A stretch of DNA of 64,000 nucleotides, taken from the NCBI RefSeq assembly GCF_000759345.1, contig NZ_JPZL01000004.1, positions 434,001-498,000 on the forward strand. The letters are read 5' to 3'. The position numbers and the translations under genes are program-made. How positions within the stretch are numbered: position 1 is the first letter of the stretch; the number at the start of each line of letters is the position of its first letter. The notes under the pieces are model-generated. The model searched no databases and was not told where the DNA came from. It saw only the letters and a list, made by a program, of their open reading frames with translations. This DNA comes from Litchfieldella xinjiangensis (lineage in GTDB: Bacteria; Pseudomonadota; Gammaproteobacteria; Pseudomonadales; Halomonadaceae). This document shows positions 36,254 through 47,020 of this stretch, piece by piece.

Positions 36254-37477
36254 TTAGAAATGAACGCCGTCGATGCGAGCGACCGTAAGAATGTCCTTGT
36301 CGCCGCGCCCGGACAGGTTGACGATGATATGCTGGTCGGGCCGCATGGTGGGCGCCAATACCTTGGCGTGGGCAATGGCGTGGGCCGATTCCAATGCCGG
36401 CATGATGCCTTCCATCCGCGTCAGCTCACGGAACGCTTCCAGTACCTTGTCATCGTTCGCCGCCACGTATTCGACCCGCCCGACATCCTTCCACAGGGCG
36501 TGTTCAGGCCCCACGCCAGGATAATCGAGACCCGCCGAAATGGAGTGGGTATCGGCAATCTGACCACCCTCGTCCGACATCAGGTAGGTACGATTGCCAT
36601 GCAGCACCCCCTGCGGGGCGTTAGCGGTCAATGGCGCTGCGTGGCGACCGGTTTCGACACCGTCGCCCCCCGCCTCGACACCGTACATCTTGACCTCATC
36701 GTCCTCGACGAAGGGGTAGAACAGGCCCATGGCGTTGGAGCCGCCGCCTACACAGGCAATGAGGGCATCGGGCAAGCGTCCGATCTGCTCGAGCGACTGA
36801 CGGCGAGCCTCGCGGCCGACCACGGCATTGAAGTCACGCACCAGCATCGGGTACGGGTGCGGACCCGCCACCGTGCCGATGATGTAGAAGGTGTCGTCGA
36901 CATTGGTGACCCAGTCGCGCAGGGCCTCGTTCATGGCATCCTTGAGGGTACGCGAGCCGGACTCGACCGGAATCACCTTGGCCCCGAGCAGATGCATGCG
37001 ATAGACATTGAGCTTCTGGCGCTCCACATCCTCGGCGCCCATGTAGATTTCACATTTAAGCCCCAGACGCGCAGCAACGGTCGCCGTCGCGACCCCATGC
37101 TGTCCGGCGCCGGTCTCGGCGATCACGCGGGGCTTGCCGCCCTTCTTGGCCAACAAGGCCTGACCGATGGTGTTGTTCACCTTATGGGCGCCGGTGTGGT
37201 TCAGGTCCTCACGCTTCAGCCAGATCTGGGCACCGCCCAACTGCTTCGACCAGCGCTCGGCATGGTAGAGCGGTGACGGGCGGCCGACATAATGGGCCAG
37301 ATCGTAGTCGAATTCCGCCTGGAAATCGGGATCGTCGCGAAGCGCCATATAGGTCTTCTCGAGATCCTCCAGGGCGAAGCTCAACGTCTCCGAAACGAAC
37401 CGGCCACCGTAGGGGCCGAAATGGCCTCGTGCATCGGGCAGTCGGGTCAGGTCGCTGAACTTGGTCACGAAAGACAC
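36254..37477 (-). CDS. trpB: Tryptophan synthase beta chain
   Basis: This 407-residue PLP enzyme condenses indole with serine. The PLP Lys99 lies in [11 protein letters not shown], and the glycine-rich phosphate loop [10 protein letters not shown] and the [13 protein letters not shown] segment are present. It starts 1 bp after the trpF stop, giving trpF-trpB-trpA on one transcript. In Pseudomonas trpBA lie elsewhere under TrpI; no trpI gene is seen here. Confidence 0.98.
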   Translation of the reverse strand: MSFVTKFSDLTRLPDARGHFGPYGGRFVSETLSFALEDLEKTYMALRDDPDFQAEFDYDLAHYVGRPSPLYHAERWSKQLGGAQIWLKREDLNHTGAHKVNNTIGQALLAKKGGKPRVIAETGAGQHGVATATVAARLGLKCEIYMGAEDVERQKLNVYRMHLLGAKVIPVESGSRTLKDAMNEALRDWVTNVDDTFYIIGTVAGPHPYPMLVRDFNAVVGREARRQSLEQIGRLPDALIACVGGGSNAMGLFYPFVEDDEVKMYGVEAGGDGVETGRHAAPLTANAPQGVLHGNRTYLMSDEGGQIADTHSISAGLDYPGVGPEHALWKDVGRVEYVAANDDKVLEAFRELTRMEGIMPALESAHAIAHAKVLAPTMRPDQHIIVNLSGRGDKDILTVARIDGVHF

Positions 37478-37478
37478 C

Positions 37479-38141
37479 TCACAGGGTCACTTGGGCTTGA
37501 GTCGTTGGAGTCGTGCATGCCTGTTGGACGAATGCCTCGATCAGCGATGCGTCCTTGATGCCCGGTGCGTGTTCGACACCGCCCGAGACATCCACGGCAA
37601 AAGGGGCCACCTGGCGTATCGCGCGCGCGACATTGGCCGGGGTCAAACCTCCCGCGAGGATAACAGGTTTTGTCAGGCTTGCGGGGATTCGTGCCCAGTC
37701 GAACGTCTCGCCGGTACCGCCCGGCACGCCGGGGCAATAGGCGTCCAGGAGTAGCGCTTGGGCGCCTTGGTAGGCCTGCGCCGCCGCGTGAAGGTCCAGG
37801 TCGTCACGCATGCGCAGCGCCTTGATCCAGGGGCGATCGAAGCTGGCGCAGAAGTCGGGGCTTTCATCACCATGAAACTGCAGCAGGTCGAGATGGCGGC
37901 TGGCGTGTTCGATGACGCCACGCTCCTGATCGACGAACAACCCGACCCGGGTGACGAACGCGGGAACTCGCGATGCCAATTCGGCTAGCCGAGCGTCATC
38001 GAGCGCCCGCTTGCTGCCGGGCCAAAGTACGAACCCCAGGGCATCGGCACCCGCCGCCACCGCAGCGTCCACGTCCGTGGGGCGGGTCACTCCGCATATC
38101 TTGACCCGGGTTCGAGCAGCCCGGGGGGGTGTATCAGTCAT
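37479..38141 (-). CDS. trpF: Phosphoribosylanthranilate isomerase
   Basis: This 220-residue TIM-barrel enzyme catalyses the Amadori rearrangement of PRA to CdRP in tryptophan synthesis. [34 protein letters not shown] and [14 protein letters not shown] are the expected motifs, with the catalytic Cys in KICG. I chose ATG 38141 because GGAG lies 7 nt upstream; the frame is open much further, but only across truA. It overlaps the truA stop by 8 bp. Confidence 0.96.
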   Translation of the reverse strand: MTDTPPRAARTRVKICGVTRPTDVDAAVAAGADALGFVLWPGSKRALDDARLAELASRVPAFVTRVGLFVDQERGVIEHASRHLDLLQFHGDESPDFCASFDRPWIKALRMRDDLDLHAAAQAYQGAQALLLDAYCPGVPGGTGETFDWARIPASLTKPVILAGGLTPANVARAIRQVAPFAVDVSGGVEHAPGIKDASLIEAFVQQACTTPTTQAQVTL

Positions 38142-39051
38142 CGGTTTGCTCCAAGGCAGGTAGACCCCGTCGACGTCTGACCATGGGGCTATCGGGGAGT
38201 TCGCGCTCGCCTGTCCACTCCCCCAGGAACGCCAGCAAGTTGGGGCCCAGCGGCTCACGAGGCAGTGCGAAGCGGGAATCATAGATGGAATCGACGAAGT
38301 GGAGCCCACATCCCGGCGCCGTGACGCTGGCCAGGGTGCGATCCTTAACCTCAAGTAAGTGATGCAGGTAGTCCTCGCCCTTCTCACCCCGCCCAACGGC
38401 GACAAGCGCGCCGGCGATGTTGCGAATCATATGATGCAGAAACGCGTTGGCCTGCACGTCGATCACCACGATCGGCCCATGGCGGTGGACTTCGATGAAG
38501 TGAAGATGACGCCATGGTGTCTTGGATTGACAGCCACCGGCGCGGAAGCTCGAGAAGTCATGCTCGCCCACCAGTGCCTGGGCAGCGCGATGCATGGCCG
38601 GAACATCAAGGGGGTCGCGGCACCAGGTGGCGTTGGCCCGCTCCAATACGGGGCGGCTAGGCTGATTGAGAATGACGTACTGGTAGCGCCGCGCCAGGGC
38701 CAGGAAGCGGGCATGAAAGTCCTCTTCCACGGGTACCAGCCAGCGCAGGGCGATATCGCGCGGCAGGTTGGCATTGGCGCCGAATACCCAAGCCTTCTGG
38801 GATCGCGAAATCGGAGGGTCGAAATGCACCACCTGGCGGGTGGCGTGAACGCCGGAATCGGTTCGCCCACTGCAGTGAATCGTTACCGGTTGCCCGGCCA
38901 CGCGGGCAAGGGCACGCTCCACTTCGGCCTGAACCGAAGGGGCGTGCTTCAGGCGCTGCCAACCACAGTAGGCACTGCCGTCGTATTCCACACCGAACGC
39001 CAGGCGTCCGGTTAAAGGCTGCTTTTCGTCGAGGCGCTGGAACAGGGGCAT
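38134..39051 (-). CDS. truA: tRNA pseudouridine synthase A
   Basis: This 305-residue enzyme makes pseudouridine at positions 38-40 of tRNA anticodon stems. The catalytic Asp65 lies in HCSGRTDSGVHA, and FGVEYDGSAYCGWQ, FHARFLALARRYQY and the MIRNIAGALVAVG helix are present. It lies between fimV and trpF, the order found in Pseudomonas. A C-terminal extension of about 30 residues is polar and variable. Confidence 0.97.
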   Translation of the reverse strand: MPLFQRLDEKQPLTGRLAFGVEYDGSAYCGWQRLKHAPSVQAEVERALARVAGQPVTIHCSGRTDSGVHATRQVVHFDPPISRSQKAWVFGANANLPRDIALRWLVPVEEDFHARFLALARRYQYVILNQPSRPVLERANATWCRDPLDVPAMHRAAQALVGEHDFSSFRAGGCQSKTPWRHLHFIEVHRHGPIVVIDVQANAFLHHMIRNIAGALVAVGRGEKGEDYLHHLLEVKDRTLASVTAPGCGLHFVDSIYDSRFALPREPLGPNLLAFLGEWTGERELPDSPMVRRRRGLPALEQTDD

Positions 39052-39055
39052 GGAC

Positions 39056-41401
39056 TCAATCGAGGTTGTACTGCGCGATCAGTTTCCGCGCTTCCTTCCT
39101 GAGTGGCACATCATCATGATCCAGTACCTGTTGCAGCAACTCGTGGGCCCGTTCGCTTTCGCCAGCGTCGAGTAATTGACGCGCCTGGCCCACAAGCCGC
39201 AACGAGGCTTCAGGGGAAGCGGCGGCGGGGCCCTTATTATCCAGATGCAGGGGCTCGAATGCCACCTCCTCGACAACATCCCATCGAGGATCCTCGGCAA
39301 TCCACCGCGGCAGCTCGGCAACAGGCTCAGGGCCTGCTTCCTCCACCCGGAGAGGGTCAACAGATATCGAAGCTTCAGGGGCTCTCGTCGAAAACTCGAT
39401 GCTCGGTTGCATGGGTGTCTCGCTACGCGGCGCCGGTTCGGGGTCCAGGGATGGCGGACAGTAATCGATCACATGGCCGAAATGAGAAGCCTGTGAAGCG
39501 CTGACTGGCGCAGCAATGCGCCGGTCCTCCTGCGTCTCTGCCTGAATGTCATAGACTTCACGCTCCGTGGTAGCCGACTCCTTCAGCGTGAGACCTTCGC
39601 TTGGCGCCCTTTCATCATGTGACGCCTGGCTGAGTGTCGTGTCATCACGGCCGGCGAGGATGCGGTCGACTTCTTCGATGACCTCGAGCGTGCCCGACTG
39701 GCGTAGCCGCTCGCCCTCCCGCTCCGCGGCCTCCCAATCGTTACGCTGGGCATGCACCTTGACCAGTTTGATGCGCAGATCCTGCCTATCCGGTTCATTG
39801 GTCAGGCTGGCCTCGAGAAGATCACGCGCTTGGTCATAGCGGCCGTAGGCGACAAAGATATCCGCTTCGCTGATCACCTCCGCCTCGGGCATGAAAGTAC
39901 GTGAGGGGGCTTCTTCGGCAGTGTCATGTGACTGCGCAGACGACGGTGTGAGCGTCTCGGGCTGGGTATCGGCTGCAAGGATAGAAAAGGCTTCCTCGCC
40001 TTGGCGCGCCGTCACTACTGACGCTCCCATTCCATATGCCTGGCTGAAGGTAGGGCTCTCCTCCTGCACCTGACGGCGACGCCTCAAGACCACCCACGCG
40101 AGCAGTAGCGCCAGTAAGGCGCCGCCCAATGCCAAGGGGTTATCGCGCAGGCCTTGCCATGGCAAGCCCCACCAGGGAGTGCTGGATGTTTGCGCGAAAG
40201 TGCCAGCCCCCTGGGGGTTGATCTGGGCAAGCATGCCATCGTCTTCATCTGTGGGCGCAGAGGCAGGTCGGGTGTGCGTATCGCCGGGCAGGGTATCGGC
40301 ACTGACGCGCGTGGCATCGGCCAGTTGCGTGTGCAGTTGGTCCAGTTCCTCACGCAATCCTCCCAAGGCAGCTTTCAAGGCCTCACGCTCACTTCGTACC
40401 GTCTCCAGGGCATGCTGGCTTTGTTGCCACTGTGCCTCTAGCCAGGACAGGCGGTCATACGGATCGGCAGCCTGTTCCGTTTCAGCATTCAGTTGCGCCT
40501 CGCTCAGCAGAGCGGACCGATGCCCCGGCGCCTCAGCGGTAGACGCTGCTGTATCCATGCCTAGAACTCGGCCCTGCTGTGCAGGCGAAACGTCACTGGC
40601 CACGGCCATACCGCTGTCACGCTGGTTCCAGTCCTGGTTATGCGCTGCCACCTGCCGGTCGGCCTCGCCCATATCGCGTCGCTGGATCGCCTCTCGGGAA
40701 GGCACCACGAGTGCCATACCTGCACGCATGCCATTGATGTTGCCGGACGGAAACGCTTGAGGATTGGCCTCGACCAGTGCCAGCATCATTTGATGAATAC
40801 TGATATCCGTGCCAGGCCGCAGGCGTTGGGCCACGCCCCATAAGGTGTCGCCAGAGCCAACCCAGGCCTGCCCCGTCTCAACCGCCCCAGGCGCGCGCGC
40901 GCTGGGACGTGCGGAGCCAACAATGGGCATCTCCAAAGTGGGGACTGCCAGCGATTCTCCAGACACCGCGGATCGCGCAACGGCTGGAACCAATGCCGGC
41001 ATGTGAACGTAGTCGACGGGATCGAGAAGCAGAGTCACCTGGTGAAGTTGCTGCCCCCCTGGCCATTCAAGACTCAGCAATAAGTCAAGATAGGGGTCGT
41101 GGATGGCACGTTCGGAGCGCAGGGTCAGCGACACACCCTGGCGGTCATGCTCGACATCGAGAGCGATATCAGCGGCCAGGCGACTTCGGCTGAGCCCTGC
41201 CCGTTCGAAAGCCGAGGGTGCGGCCAGCGATACCTTGAGCAATCCCGCTTCGATATCCTGCGCATCGGTGACGGGGATCGTCGCTCTCAAGGGTGTATTC
41301 AGGTTCGATTGCACACTCGCCTCACCCAGCCCCAGGGCCAGGCTCAACGGGCTGGCTGAAGCCAGGGACAGCAACAGCGCCAGCGATAGCTTGCGTCTCA
41401 T
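39056..41401 (-). CDS. fimV: FimV-type peptidoglycan-binding pilus-assembly protein
   Basis: This 781-residue inner-membrane protein has a signal peptide (1-23) and the FimV N-terminal domain (LGEASVQSNLNTPLRATIPV onward). A LysM domain follows (about 175-235, VGSGDTLWGVAQRLRPG), then a coiled coil (about 320-370), one membrane segment (about 425-445), an acidic cytoplasmic region with TPR-like repeats and the conserved C-terminal FimV motif (ARQLLDAGESERAHELLQQVL). FimV supports type IV pili, twitching and polar localisation. It is shorter than P. aeruginosa FimV (919). The position between asd and truA is typical. Confidence 0.95.
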   Translation of the reverse strand: MRRKLSLALLLSLASASPLSLALGLGEASVQSNLNTPLRATIPVTDAQDIEAGLLKVSLAAPSAFERAGLSRSRLAADIALDVEHDRQGVSLTLRSERAIHDPYLDLLLSLEWPGGQQLHQVTLLLDPVDYVHMPALVPAVARSAVSGESLAVPTLEMPIVGSARPSARAPGAVETGQAWVGSGDTLWGVAQRLRPGTDISIHQMMLALVEANPQAFPSGNINGMRAGMALVVPSREAIQRRDMGEADRQVAAHNQDWNQRDSGMAVASDVSPAQQGRVLGMDTAASTAEAPGHRSALLSEAQLNAETEQAADPYDRLSWLEAQWQQSQHALETVRSEREALKAALGGLREELDQLHTQLADATRVSADTLPGDTHTRPASAPTDEDDGMLAQINPQGAGTFAQTSSTPWWGLPWQGLRDNPLALGGALLALLLAWVVLRRRRQVQEESPTFSQAYGMGASVVTARQGEEAFSILAADTQPETLTPSSAQSHDTAEEAPSRTFMPEAEVISEADIFVAYGRYDQARDLLEASLTNEPDRQDLRIKLVKVHAQRNDWEAAEREGERLRQSGTLEVIEEVDRILAGRDDTTLSQASHDERAPSEGLTLKESATTEREVYDIQAETQEDRRIAAPVSASQASHFGHVIDYCPPSLDPEPAPRSETPMQPSIEFSTRAPEASISVDPLRVEEAGPEPVAELPRWIAEDPRWDVVEEVAFEPLHLDNKGPAAASPEASLRLVGQARQLLDAGESERAHELLQQVLDHDDVPLRKEARKLIAQYNLD

Positions 41402-41567
41402 GGTGTTCCCCTGCAGTACCCCACCGTGGCGTCATACGAAACGTCGGTGGATATCATTATCGTGAGAGCATAGTTACCCTACTTTCGGACCACACAACGT
41501 AACACGTTGTTGCATAATACCCGACCACGACAAGGATATTTCAGATACGGCAAGCGTCATCTCGTGA

Positions 41568-41592
41568 AAATGCCTCCACAAGGGAGGCATTT
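41568..41592 (-). terminator. Rho-independent terminator after asd
   Basis: A 10-bp stem AAATGCCTCC / GGAGGCATTT (41568-41577 and 41583-41592) with a 5-nt loop lies 31 nt after the asd stop. On the minus strand the stem ends GCATTTTCACG. It separates the leuCDB-asd unit from fimV. Confidence 0.75.
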
Positions 41593-41623
41593 CATGACAT
41601 TGCTGAAACGAGGTATTGCTAGG

Positions 41624-42736
41624 TTACTGCTCGCGGAGGATCTTCAACATCCGCTTGAGCGGCTCGGCAGCCCCCCATAGCAGCTGGTCGCCTACCGAGA
41701 ATGCCGACAGATACTCGGGCCCCATGGCCATCTTGCGCAGACGACCCACAGGAATATCCAGGGTGCCGGTAACTGCGGCCGGGGTCAGCCCATTCAGGGT
41801 CTCTTCCTTCGAGTTGGTAACCACCTTCACCCAATCGTTATGACGGGCAATGCGATCTTCGATCTCATCCATCGGCACATCACGCTTGAGCTTGATGGTG
41901 AAGGCCTGACTGTGAGAGCGCATGGCACCGATACGTACACAGAGGCCGTCGATCGGAATGGGATTGTCGCCGCGGCCAAGGATCTTGTTGGATTCGACGG
42001 AGCCCTTCCACTCCTCCTTGCTCTGACCGTTTTCCATGGCCTTGTCGATCCAGGGCAGCAAGCCTCCGGCCAACGGCGCGCCAAAATTCTCGATCGGAAA
42101 ATCACCGCCACGCATGGCCTGGGAAACCTTGCGATCGATATCAAGAATCGCGCTGGCCGGGTCGTCCAGCTCGTGCTGGACGGAATCGCGCAGCGATCCC
42201 ATCTGGCTCAGCAGCTCGCGCATGTGCTTGGCGCCGGAGCCGGATGCGGCCTGATAGGTCATCGAGGTCATCCATTCGATCATATCGGCCTCGAACAACC
42301 CGCCCAGGCCCAGCAGCATCAAGCTGACGGTACAATTACCGCCAACGAAGGTCTTGCCGCCCCTGGCCAGTTGCGCATCGATGACGTCGCGGTTGACCGG
42401 ATCGAGGACGATAGTGGCCTCGTCGCTCATGCGCAGCGTACTGGCCGCATCGATCCAGTAACCCTTCCAGCCGGACTGGCGAAGGTCCTGATACACCTTC
42501 TCGGTGTACTCGCCCCCTTGGCAGGTCACGACGGCATCGAGTGCCTTGAGCGCGTCGAGGTCGAAGGCATCCTTCAGCGGGGGCACGTCCACACCGACGT
42601 CGGGGCCAGGCTGGCCAACCTGGGAGGTGGTGAAGAAGACCGGCTCGATACCCGAGAAGTCATTGTCCTCCACCATGCGCTGCATGAGCACGGAGCCCAC
42701 CATCCCGCGCCAACCGACGAAACCGACTTTCAACAT
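41624..42736 (-). CDS. asd: Aspartate-semialdehyde dehydrogenase
   Basis: This 370-residue NADPH enzyme of the Lys/Met/Thr/diaminopimelate pathway reduces beta-aspartyl phosphate. The nucleophile Cys135 sits in [10 protein letters not shown], at the same position as in E. coli Asd. The N-terminal [13 protein letters not shown] nucleotide loop and [17 protein letters not shown] with the active-site His are present. It lies 33 bp after leuB, as in Pseudomonas. Confidence 0.98.
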   Translation of the reverse strand: MLKVGFVGWRGMVGSVLMQRMVEDNDFSGIEPVFFTTSQVGQPGPDVGVDVPPLKDAFDLDALKALDAVVTCQGGEYTEKVYQDLRQSGWKGYWIDAASTLRMSDEATIVLDPVNRDVIDAQLARGGKTFVGGNCTVSLMLLGLGGLFEADMIEWMTSMTYQAASGSGAKHMRELLSQMGSLRDSVQHELDDPASAILDIDRKVSQAMRGGDFPIENFGAPLAGGLLPWIDKAMENGQSKEEWKGSVESNKILGRGDNPIPIDGLCVRIGAMRSHSQAFTIKLKRDVPMDEIEDRIARHNDWVKVVTNSKEETLNGLTPAAVTGTLDIPVGRLRKMAMGPEYLSAFSVGDQLLWGAAEPLKRMLKILREQ

Positions 42737-42769
42737 GTGAAGTCCTCCAGGAACTGAGTGAACCCCTCA

Positions 42770-43849
42770 TTATACATGATGGAAAGCATCCAGCACGGCG
42801 TCCCCCATTTCTTGCGTGGACACCTGGCGGGTGCCTGCATAGGCAATATCGGCGGTGCGCAGGCCATCGTCGAGCACTCGACCGACGGCGCGCTCGATGC
42901 GTGACGCCAGCTCGGACTCGTCGAGCGAGTAGCGCAGCATCATGGCGACCGACAGAATCGTCGCCAGCGGGTTGGCCATGTTCTTCCCGGCGATATCCGG
43001 TGCACTGCCGTGGCAGGGTTCGTACATGCCCTGCCCGCTTTCGTTGAGCGACGCCGAGGGCAGCATGCCGATCGACCCGGTGAGCATGGCGGCGGCGTCC
43101 GACAGGATGTCCCCGAACATGTTGCCGGTGACGATGACATCGAACTGCTTCGGCGCTCGGACCAGCTGCATGGCAGCGTTGTCGACGTACATGTGGCTGA
43201 GCTCGACATCCGGATACTCCGGCGCCAGCCGATCCATGACCTCGCGCCACAGGATGGTGACTTCCAGCACGTTGGCCTTGTCGACGCTGCAGAGACGACG
43301 CCCACGTTTCTGGGCCATCTCGAAGGCGACACGGCCGATCCGCTCGATCTCGGATTCGGAATATACGTACGTGTTGAAACCGACCCGCTCGCCGCCGCGC
43401 TTCTCGATGCCCCGGGGCTGGCCGAAATAGATACCGCCGGTGAGCTCGCGCACGATCATGATGTCTAGACCGGACACGACCTCGGGCTTGAGGCTCGATG
43501 CCTCGGCCAACTGCGGATAGAGGACCGCAGGCCGCAGGTTACCGAACAAGCCCAGGTGCTTGCGAAGCCCCAGCAGGCCCTTCTCGGGGCGCTTGCTCAA
43601 ATCTTCGATCTTGTCCCACTTGGGTCCGCCTACTGCACCGAGCAGGATGGCATCGGCACTCTTGGCCGCCGCCAAGGTCACTTCGGGAAGCGGCTCGCCA
43701 TGGGTGTCATATGCCGCCCCGCCGACCAGCGCCTCTTCGACGGTCACGTCGAGGCCATCTTGCCGGCAGGCATCAAGTATCTTGACCGCCTCGCGGGTGA
43801 TTTCAGGACCGATCCCATCGCCCGGAAGCACGAGTATGTTGCGGCTCAT
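42770..43849 (-). CDS. leuB: 3-isopropylmalate dehydrogenase
   Basis: This 359-residue NAD+-dependent enzyme oxidatively decarboxylates 3-isopropylmalate in leucine synthesis. [34 protein letters not shown] and the metal-binding [11 protein letters not shown] / [13 protein letters not shown] motifs are present. ATG overlaps the leuD stop by 4 nt, so leuCDB is translationally coupled. Confidence 0.98.
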   Translation of the reverse strand: MSRNILVLPGDGIGPEITREAVKILDACRQDGLDVTVEEALVGGAAYDTHGEPLPEVTLAAAKSADAILLGAVGGPKWDKIEDLSKRPEKGLLGLRKHLGLFGNLRPAVLYPQLAEASSLKPEVVSGLDIMIVRELTGGIYFGQPRGIEKRGGERVGFNTYVYSESEIERIGRVAFEMAQKRGRRLCSVDKANVLEVTILWREVMDRLAPEYPDVELSHMYVDNAAMQLVRAPKQFDVIVTGNMFGDILSDAAAMLTGSIGMLPSASLNESGQGMYEPCHGSAPDIAGKNMANPLATILSVAMMLRYSLDESELASRIERAVGRVLDDGLRTADIAYAGTRQVSTQEMGDAVLDAFHHV

Positions 43850-44520
43850 GAGGCCTCTCCCTGCGGTTCGACATGAAGGGTGTCTCGAAACAGCCAGGGA
43901 CGTGCCTGGCGATGCTTCTGCTCGAACTCACGGATGGCCGCATCGTCCTGCAGCGTCAAACCGATGTCATCGAGCCCATTGAGTAGGCAGTGCTTGCGGA
44001 ACGCATCAATCCCGAACTCGAGGATCTCGCCTTCTGGCGTGGTGATGCGCTGTTGTTCCAGGTCGACGTCCAGACGGTAGCCTTCGTTAGCCTCGACCGC
44101 CTTGAACAGGCGATCCACAGTGGCTTCGTCGAGGGTAATCAGCAAGATGCCGTTCTTGAACGAGTTGTTATAGAAGATGTCGGCAAAACTCGGCGCGATG
44201 ACGACTCGAAAACCGTAGTCGGCAAGCGCCCAGGGCGCATGCTCGCGAGAGCTTCCGCAGCCGAAGTTACGCCGGGCAAGCAGTACGCTCGCGTCGCGAT
44301 AGCGCGGCTGGTTGAGCACGAAGTCAGGATTGACCGGCCGTTGGGACACGTCCTGACCGGGGTAGCCCTCGTCGAGATAGCGCAGCTCATCGAACAGGTT
44401 GACCCCGAAGCCGGTGCGCTTGATCGACTTGAGGAATTGCTTGGGGATGATCAGGTCGGTGTCGACATTGGCGCGGTCGAGCGGTGCCACGAGTCCCTGG
44501 TGACGATCAAATTTCTGCAT
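43846..44520 (-). CDS. leuD: 3-isopropylmalate dehydratase small subunit
   Basis: This 224-residue swivelling-domain subunit of isopropylmalate isomerase has [27 protein letters not shown] at the N-terminus, the [18 protein letters not shown] substrate loop and [18 protein letters not shown]. It assembles with LeuC. Its start lies 3 nt after the leuC stop. Confidence 0.98.
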   Translation of the reverse strand: MQKFDRHQGLVAPLDRANVDTDLIIPKQFLKSIKRTGFGVNLFDELRYLDEGYPGQDVSQRPVNPDFVLNQPRYRDASVLLARRNFGCGSSREHAPWALADYGFRVVIAPSFADIFYNNSFKNGILLITLDEATVDRLFKAVEANEGYRLDVDLEQQRITTPEGEILEFGIDAFRKHCLLNGLDDIGLTLQDDAAIREFEQKHRQARPWLFRDTLHVEPQGEAS

Positions 44521-44523
44521 GGT

Positions 44524-45981
44524 TCAGGCCTCCTGGGGTTGAGCGGCACCGGCGGTCTCGGCATCGAGACGGCGCACATCGACGAAGTGGCCGGCGATGG
44601 CGGCGGCGGCAGCCATGGCCGGGCTGACCAGGTGAGTACGCCCACCGTACCCCTGGCGCCCTTCGAAATTGCGGTTCGAGGTCGAGGCGCAATGCTCGCC
44701 CGCACCCAGCTTGTCGGCATTCATGGCCAGGCACATCGAACAGCCCGGCTCGCGCCACTCGAAGCCCGCGTCGAGGAATATCTTGTCGAGCCCTTCAGCC
44801 TCGGCCTGGCGTTTCACCAGCCCTGAACCCGGAACCACCATGGCGAGCTTGATGCTGTCAGCGACCTTCTTGCCCTTGGCCACCTTGGCCGCCTCGCGCA
44901 GATCCTCGATACGTGAATTCGTGCACGAGCCGATGAATATCTTGTCGAGCCGGATATCGGTGATCTTCTGCTTGGGCGCCAGCCCCATGTAGGACAGCGC
45001 ACGGGTATAGCTGTGCTTGACGGTTTCGTCATCGACGGCATCGGGATCGGGCACCTCACCGCTGATGTTGGCGACCATCTCGGGGCTGGTCCCCCAACTC
45101 ACCTGGGGCTCGATTTCAGCAGCGTCCAGCGTCACGACCTTGTCGAATTCCGCATCGCCATCAGAGACCAGTTCGCGCCAGTCAGCGACGGCAGCGTCCC
45201 ATTGCTCGCCACGGGGGGCGTAGGGGCGATCCCACAGATAGTCGATGGTCGTGTCGTCTACGCCGATCAGGCCCACGCGAGCGCCCGCCTCGATGGCCAT
45301 GTTGCACACGGTCATACGGCCTTCCATGGACAGCTCGCGAATCGCACTACCGGCGAATTCGATGGCGTAGCCCGTACCGCCGGCAGTACCGATGCGACCG
45401 ATGATCGCCAGCACGATGTCCTTGGCCGTAACCCCTGCGCCCAATGTCCCCTCGACGCGAACCTGCATGTTCTTCATCTTCTGCGCCAGCAGGCACTGGG
45501 TGGCCAAGACGTGCTCGACCTCGGATGTACCGATGCCATGGGCCAAGGCCGCGAAGGCTCCATGCGTGGCGGTATGCGAGTCGCCACACACCACGGTCAT
45601 GCCCGGCAACGTGGCGCCCTGTTCGGGACCGACCACATGAACGATGCCTTGGCGTGCGTCGTTGATGCGGAACTCCTCGATGCCGAAGGCTTCGCAGTTG
45701 TCGTCCAGGGTCTGAACTTGAATCAGCGAGACGGGATCCTTGATGCCGGTATTGCCCTCGGCGCGCTCAAGCAATGTGGTCGGCACGTTGTGATCCGGGG
45801 TGGCCAAATTGGCATCCAGGCGCCAAGGCTTGCGCCCAGCCAATCGCAGCCCTTCGAATGCCTGCGGCGATGTCACTTCGTGCAATAACTGCCGATCGAT
45901 ATAGATCAGTGCAGTACCGTCGTCGCGCTCCTTGACCAGGTGCTGCGACCACAACTTGTCATAAAGTGTCTGGCCTGCCAT
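44524..45981 (-). CDS. leuC: 3-isopropylmalate dehydratase large subunit
   Basis: This 485-residue aconitase-type subunit carries a [4Fe-4S] cluster; its ligands are in [25 protein letters not shown] and [10 protein letters not shown] chose ATG 45981 ([11 protein letters not shown]) because AGGAG lies just upstream; an in-frame extension to 46050 has no support. Together with LeuD it isomerises 2- to 3-isopropylmalate. It is divergent from a LysR regulator across 148 bp that holds a LysR-type palindrome. Confidence 0.98.
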   Translation of the reverse strand: MAGQTLYDKLWSQHLVKERDDGTALIYIDRQLLHEVTSPQAFEGLRLAGRKPWRLDANLATPDHNVPTTLLERAEGNTGIKDPVSLIQVQTLDDNCEAFGIEEFRINDARQGIVHVVGPEQGATLPGMTVVCGDSHTATHGAFAALAHGIGTSEVEHVLATQCLLAQKMKNMQVRVEGTLGAGVTAKDIVLAIIGRIGTAGGTGYAIEFAGSAIRELSMEGRMTVCNMAIEAGARVGLIGVDDTTIDYLWDRPYAPRGEQWDAAVADWRELVSDGDAEFDKVVTLDAAEIEPQVSWGTSPEMVANISGEVPDPDAVDDETVKHSYTRALSYMGLAPKQKITDIRLDKIFIGSCTNSRIEDLREAAKVAKGKKVADSIKLAMVVPGSGLVKRQAEAEGLDKIFLDAGFEWREPGCSMCLAMNADKLGAGEHCASTSNRNFEGRQGYGGRTHLVSPAMAAAAAIAGHFVDVRRLDAETAGAAQPQEA

Positions 45982-46079
45982 GTCTCTCCTCCCGGGCGCT
46001 CTCAGGCGACCTCGTTTATCGTCGTACGAGGGTAGAGGGGAAGCATCCATGAAAGCAATTCATCTTCTTTATTTATTGG

Positions 46080-46094
46080 ATTCCAGAATGGAAT
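46080..46094. promoter_or_regulatory. LysR-type palindrome between leuC and the LysR gene
   Basis: ATTCCAGAATGGAAT (6-bp arms, 3-bp centre) contains a T-N11-A LysR box (T46081 to A46093). It lies 35 bp upstream of the LysR gene's GTG and about 100 bp upstream of leuC, where a divergent LysR regulator would be expected to bind. The match is to the motif only; binding is inferred. Confidence 0.55.
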
Positions 46095-46129
46095 AATAGA
46101 GATCCAAAACCTAGCGACACGGTGCATAT

Positions 46130-47020
46130 GTGGATACGCAGAGCCTTCAAGCTTTCCTGGCCGTAGCCGACCATGGCTCCTTTTCTCTGGCGGGTGAGCA
46201 CCTGCACCTGACCCAGCCGGCCGTCAGCAAGCGTATCGCCGTGCTCGAAGATCAGGTCGGCACCCGACTGTTCGATCGCATCGGGCGGCGTGTCTCGCTT
46301 ACCGAGGCAGGCCGGATGCTGCTGCCCCGGGCCCGGGAAATCCTGGTCATGGTCGATGACAGTCGGCGTGCCCTGTCGAACCTGTCGGGCGACGTGGCTG
46401 GCAGCCTGACCATGGCCACCAGCCACCATATCGGCCTGCATCGTTTGCCCCCCCTGCTCAAATCCTTCACCCAGGTCCATCCCGGCGTTCGCCTGGACCT
46501 CCGCTTTCTCGATTCCGAGCAGGCCTACCAGGGCGTACTCGACGGTGACCTGGAAATCGCAGTGGTCACCTTGGCGCCAGTGCCCGATCCGCAGTTGCTC
46601 GTGGTGCCGGTATGGGTCGACCGGCTGCAGTTCGTATGTGGGCACGATCACCCCCTCGCTCACCACGACACGCTGTCCCTCGCAGCGCTTTCCTCGCACG
46701 ATTCGGTACTCCCCGGGCCGTTCACGTTCACGCGCGGCCTGGTGGTCGATACCTTCGCTCGTGATGGCCTCGGGGTGAGCGTGGCGCTGTCCACCAACTA
46801 TCTGGAGACGCTCAAGATGATGGTATCGATCGGGCTGGGCTGGAGCGTACTGCCCGAAACGCTCATCGATGAAAGCCTTTGTGTACTCCCCGTCAAGGTG
46901 CGCCCCATTCACCGCCCCTTGGGTTACCTGGTTCACAAGAGCCGGACGCTATCCAACGCCGCGCGTGCAATGCTAGAAAAACTCGATGAGCAGCGCGACA
47001 AGGATGAAAAGAGATGGTGA
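46130..47020 (+). CDS. LysR-family transcriptional regulator divergent from leuCDB
   Basis: This 296-residue protein has an N-terminal HTH (residues 1-60; SLAGEHLHLTQPAVSKRIAVLEDQ) and a periplasmic-binding-like effector domain beginning GSLTMATSHHIGLHRLPPLL. The start is GTG at 46130, with only a weak ribosome site. The arrangement divergent from leuC resembles that in pseudomonads and suggests control of leuCDB, perhaps with an isopropylmalate-type effector, but this is inference. The end overlaps the next gene's ATG by 7 bp, linking it to a membrane protein. Confidence 0.9.
   Translation: MDTQSLQAFLAVADHGSFSLAGEHLHLTQPAVSKRIAVLEDQVGTRLFDRIGRRVSLTEAGRMLLPRAREILVMVDDSRRALSNLSGDVAGSLTMATSHHIGLHRLPPLLKSFTQVHPGVRLDLRFLDSEQAYQGVLDGDLEIAVVTLAPVPDPQLLVVPVWVDRLQFVCGHDHPLAHHDTLSLAALSSHDSVLPGPFTFTRGLVVDTFARDGLGVSVALSTNYLETLKMMVSIGLGWSVLPETLIDESLCVLPVKVRPIHRPLGYLVHKSRTLSNAARAMLEKLDEQRDKDEKRW

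Noticed and set aside
36122-37276. 384-codon antisense frame over trpBA
   Set aside because: It covers well-conserved trpB and trpA in the opposite strand and shows no family motif.
45982-46129. Leucine attenuator leader before leuC
   Set aside because: The only short minus-strand frame here has 15 codons with a single Leu, and no alternative hairpins were seen.
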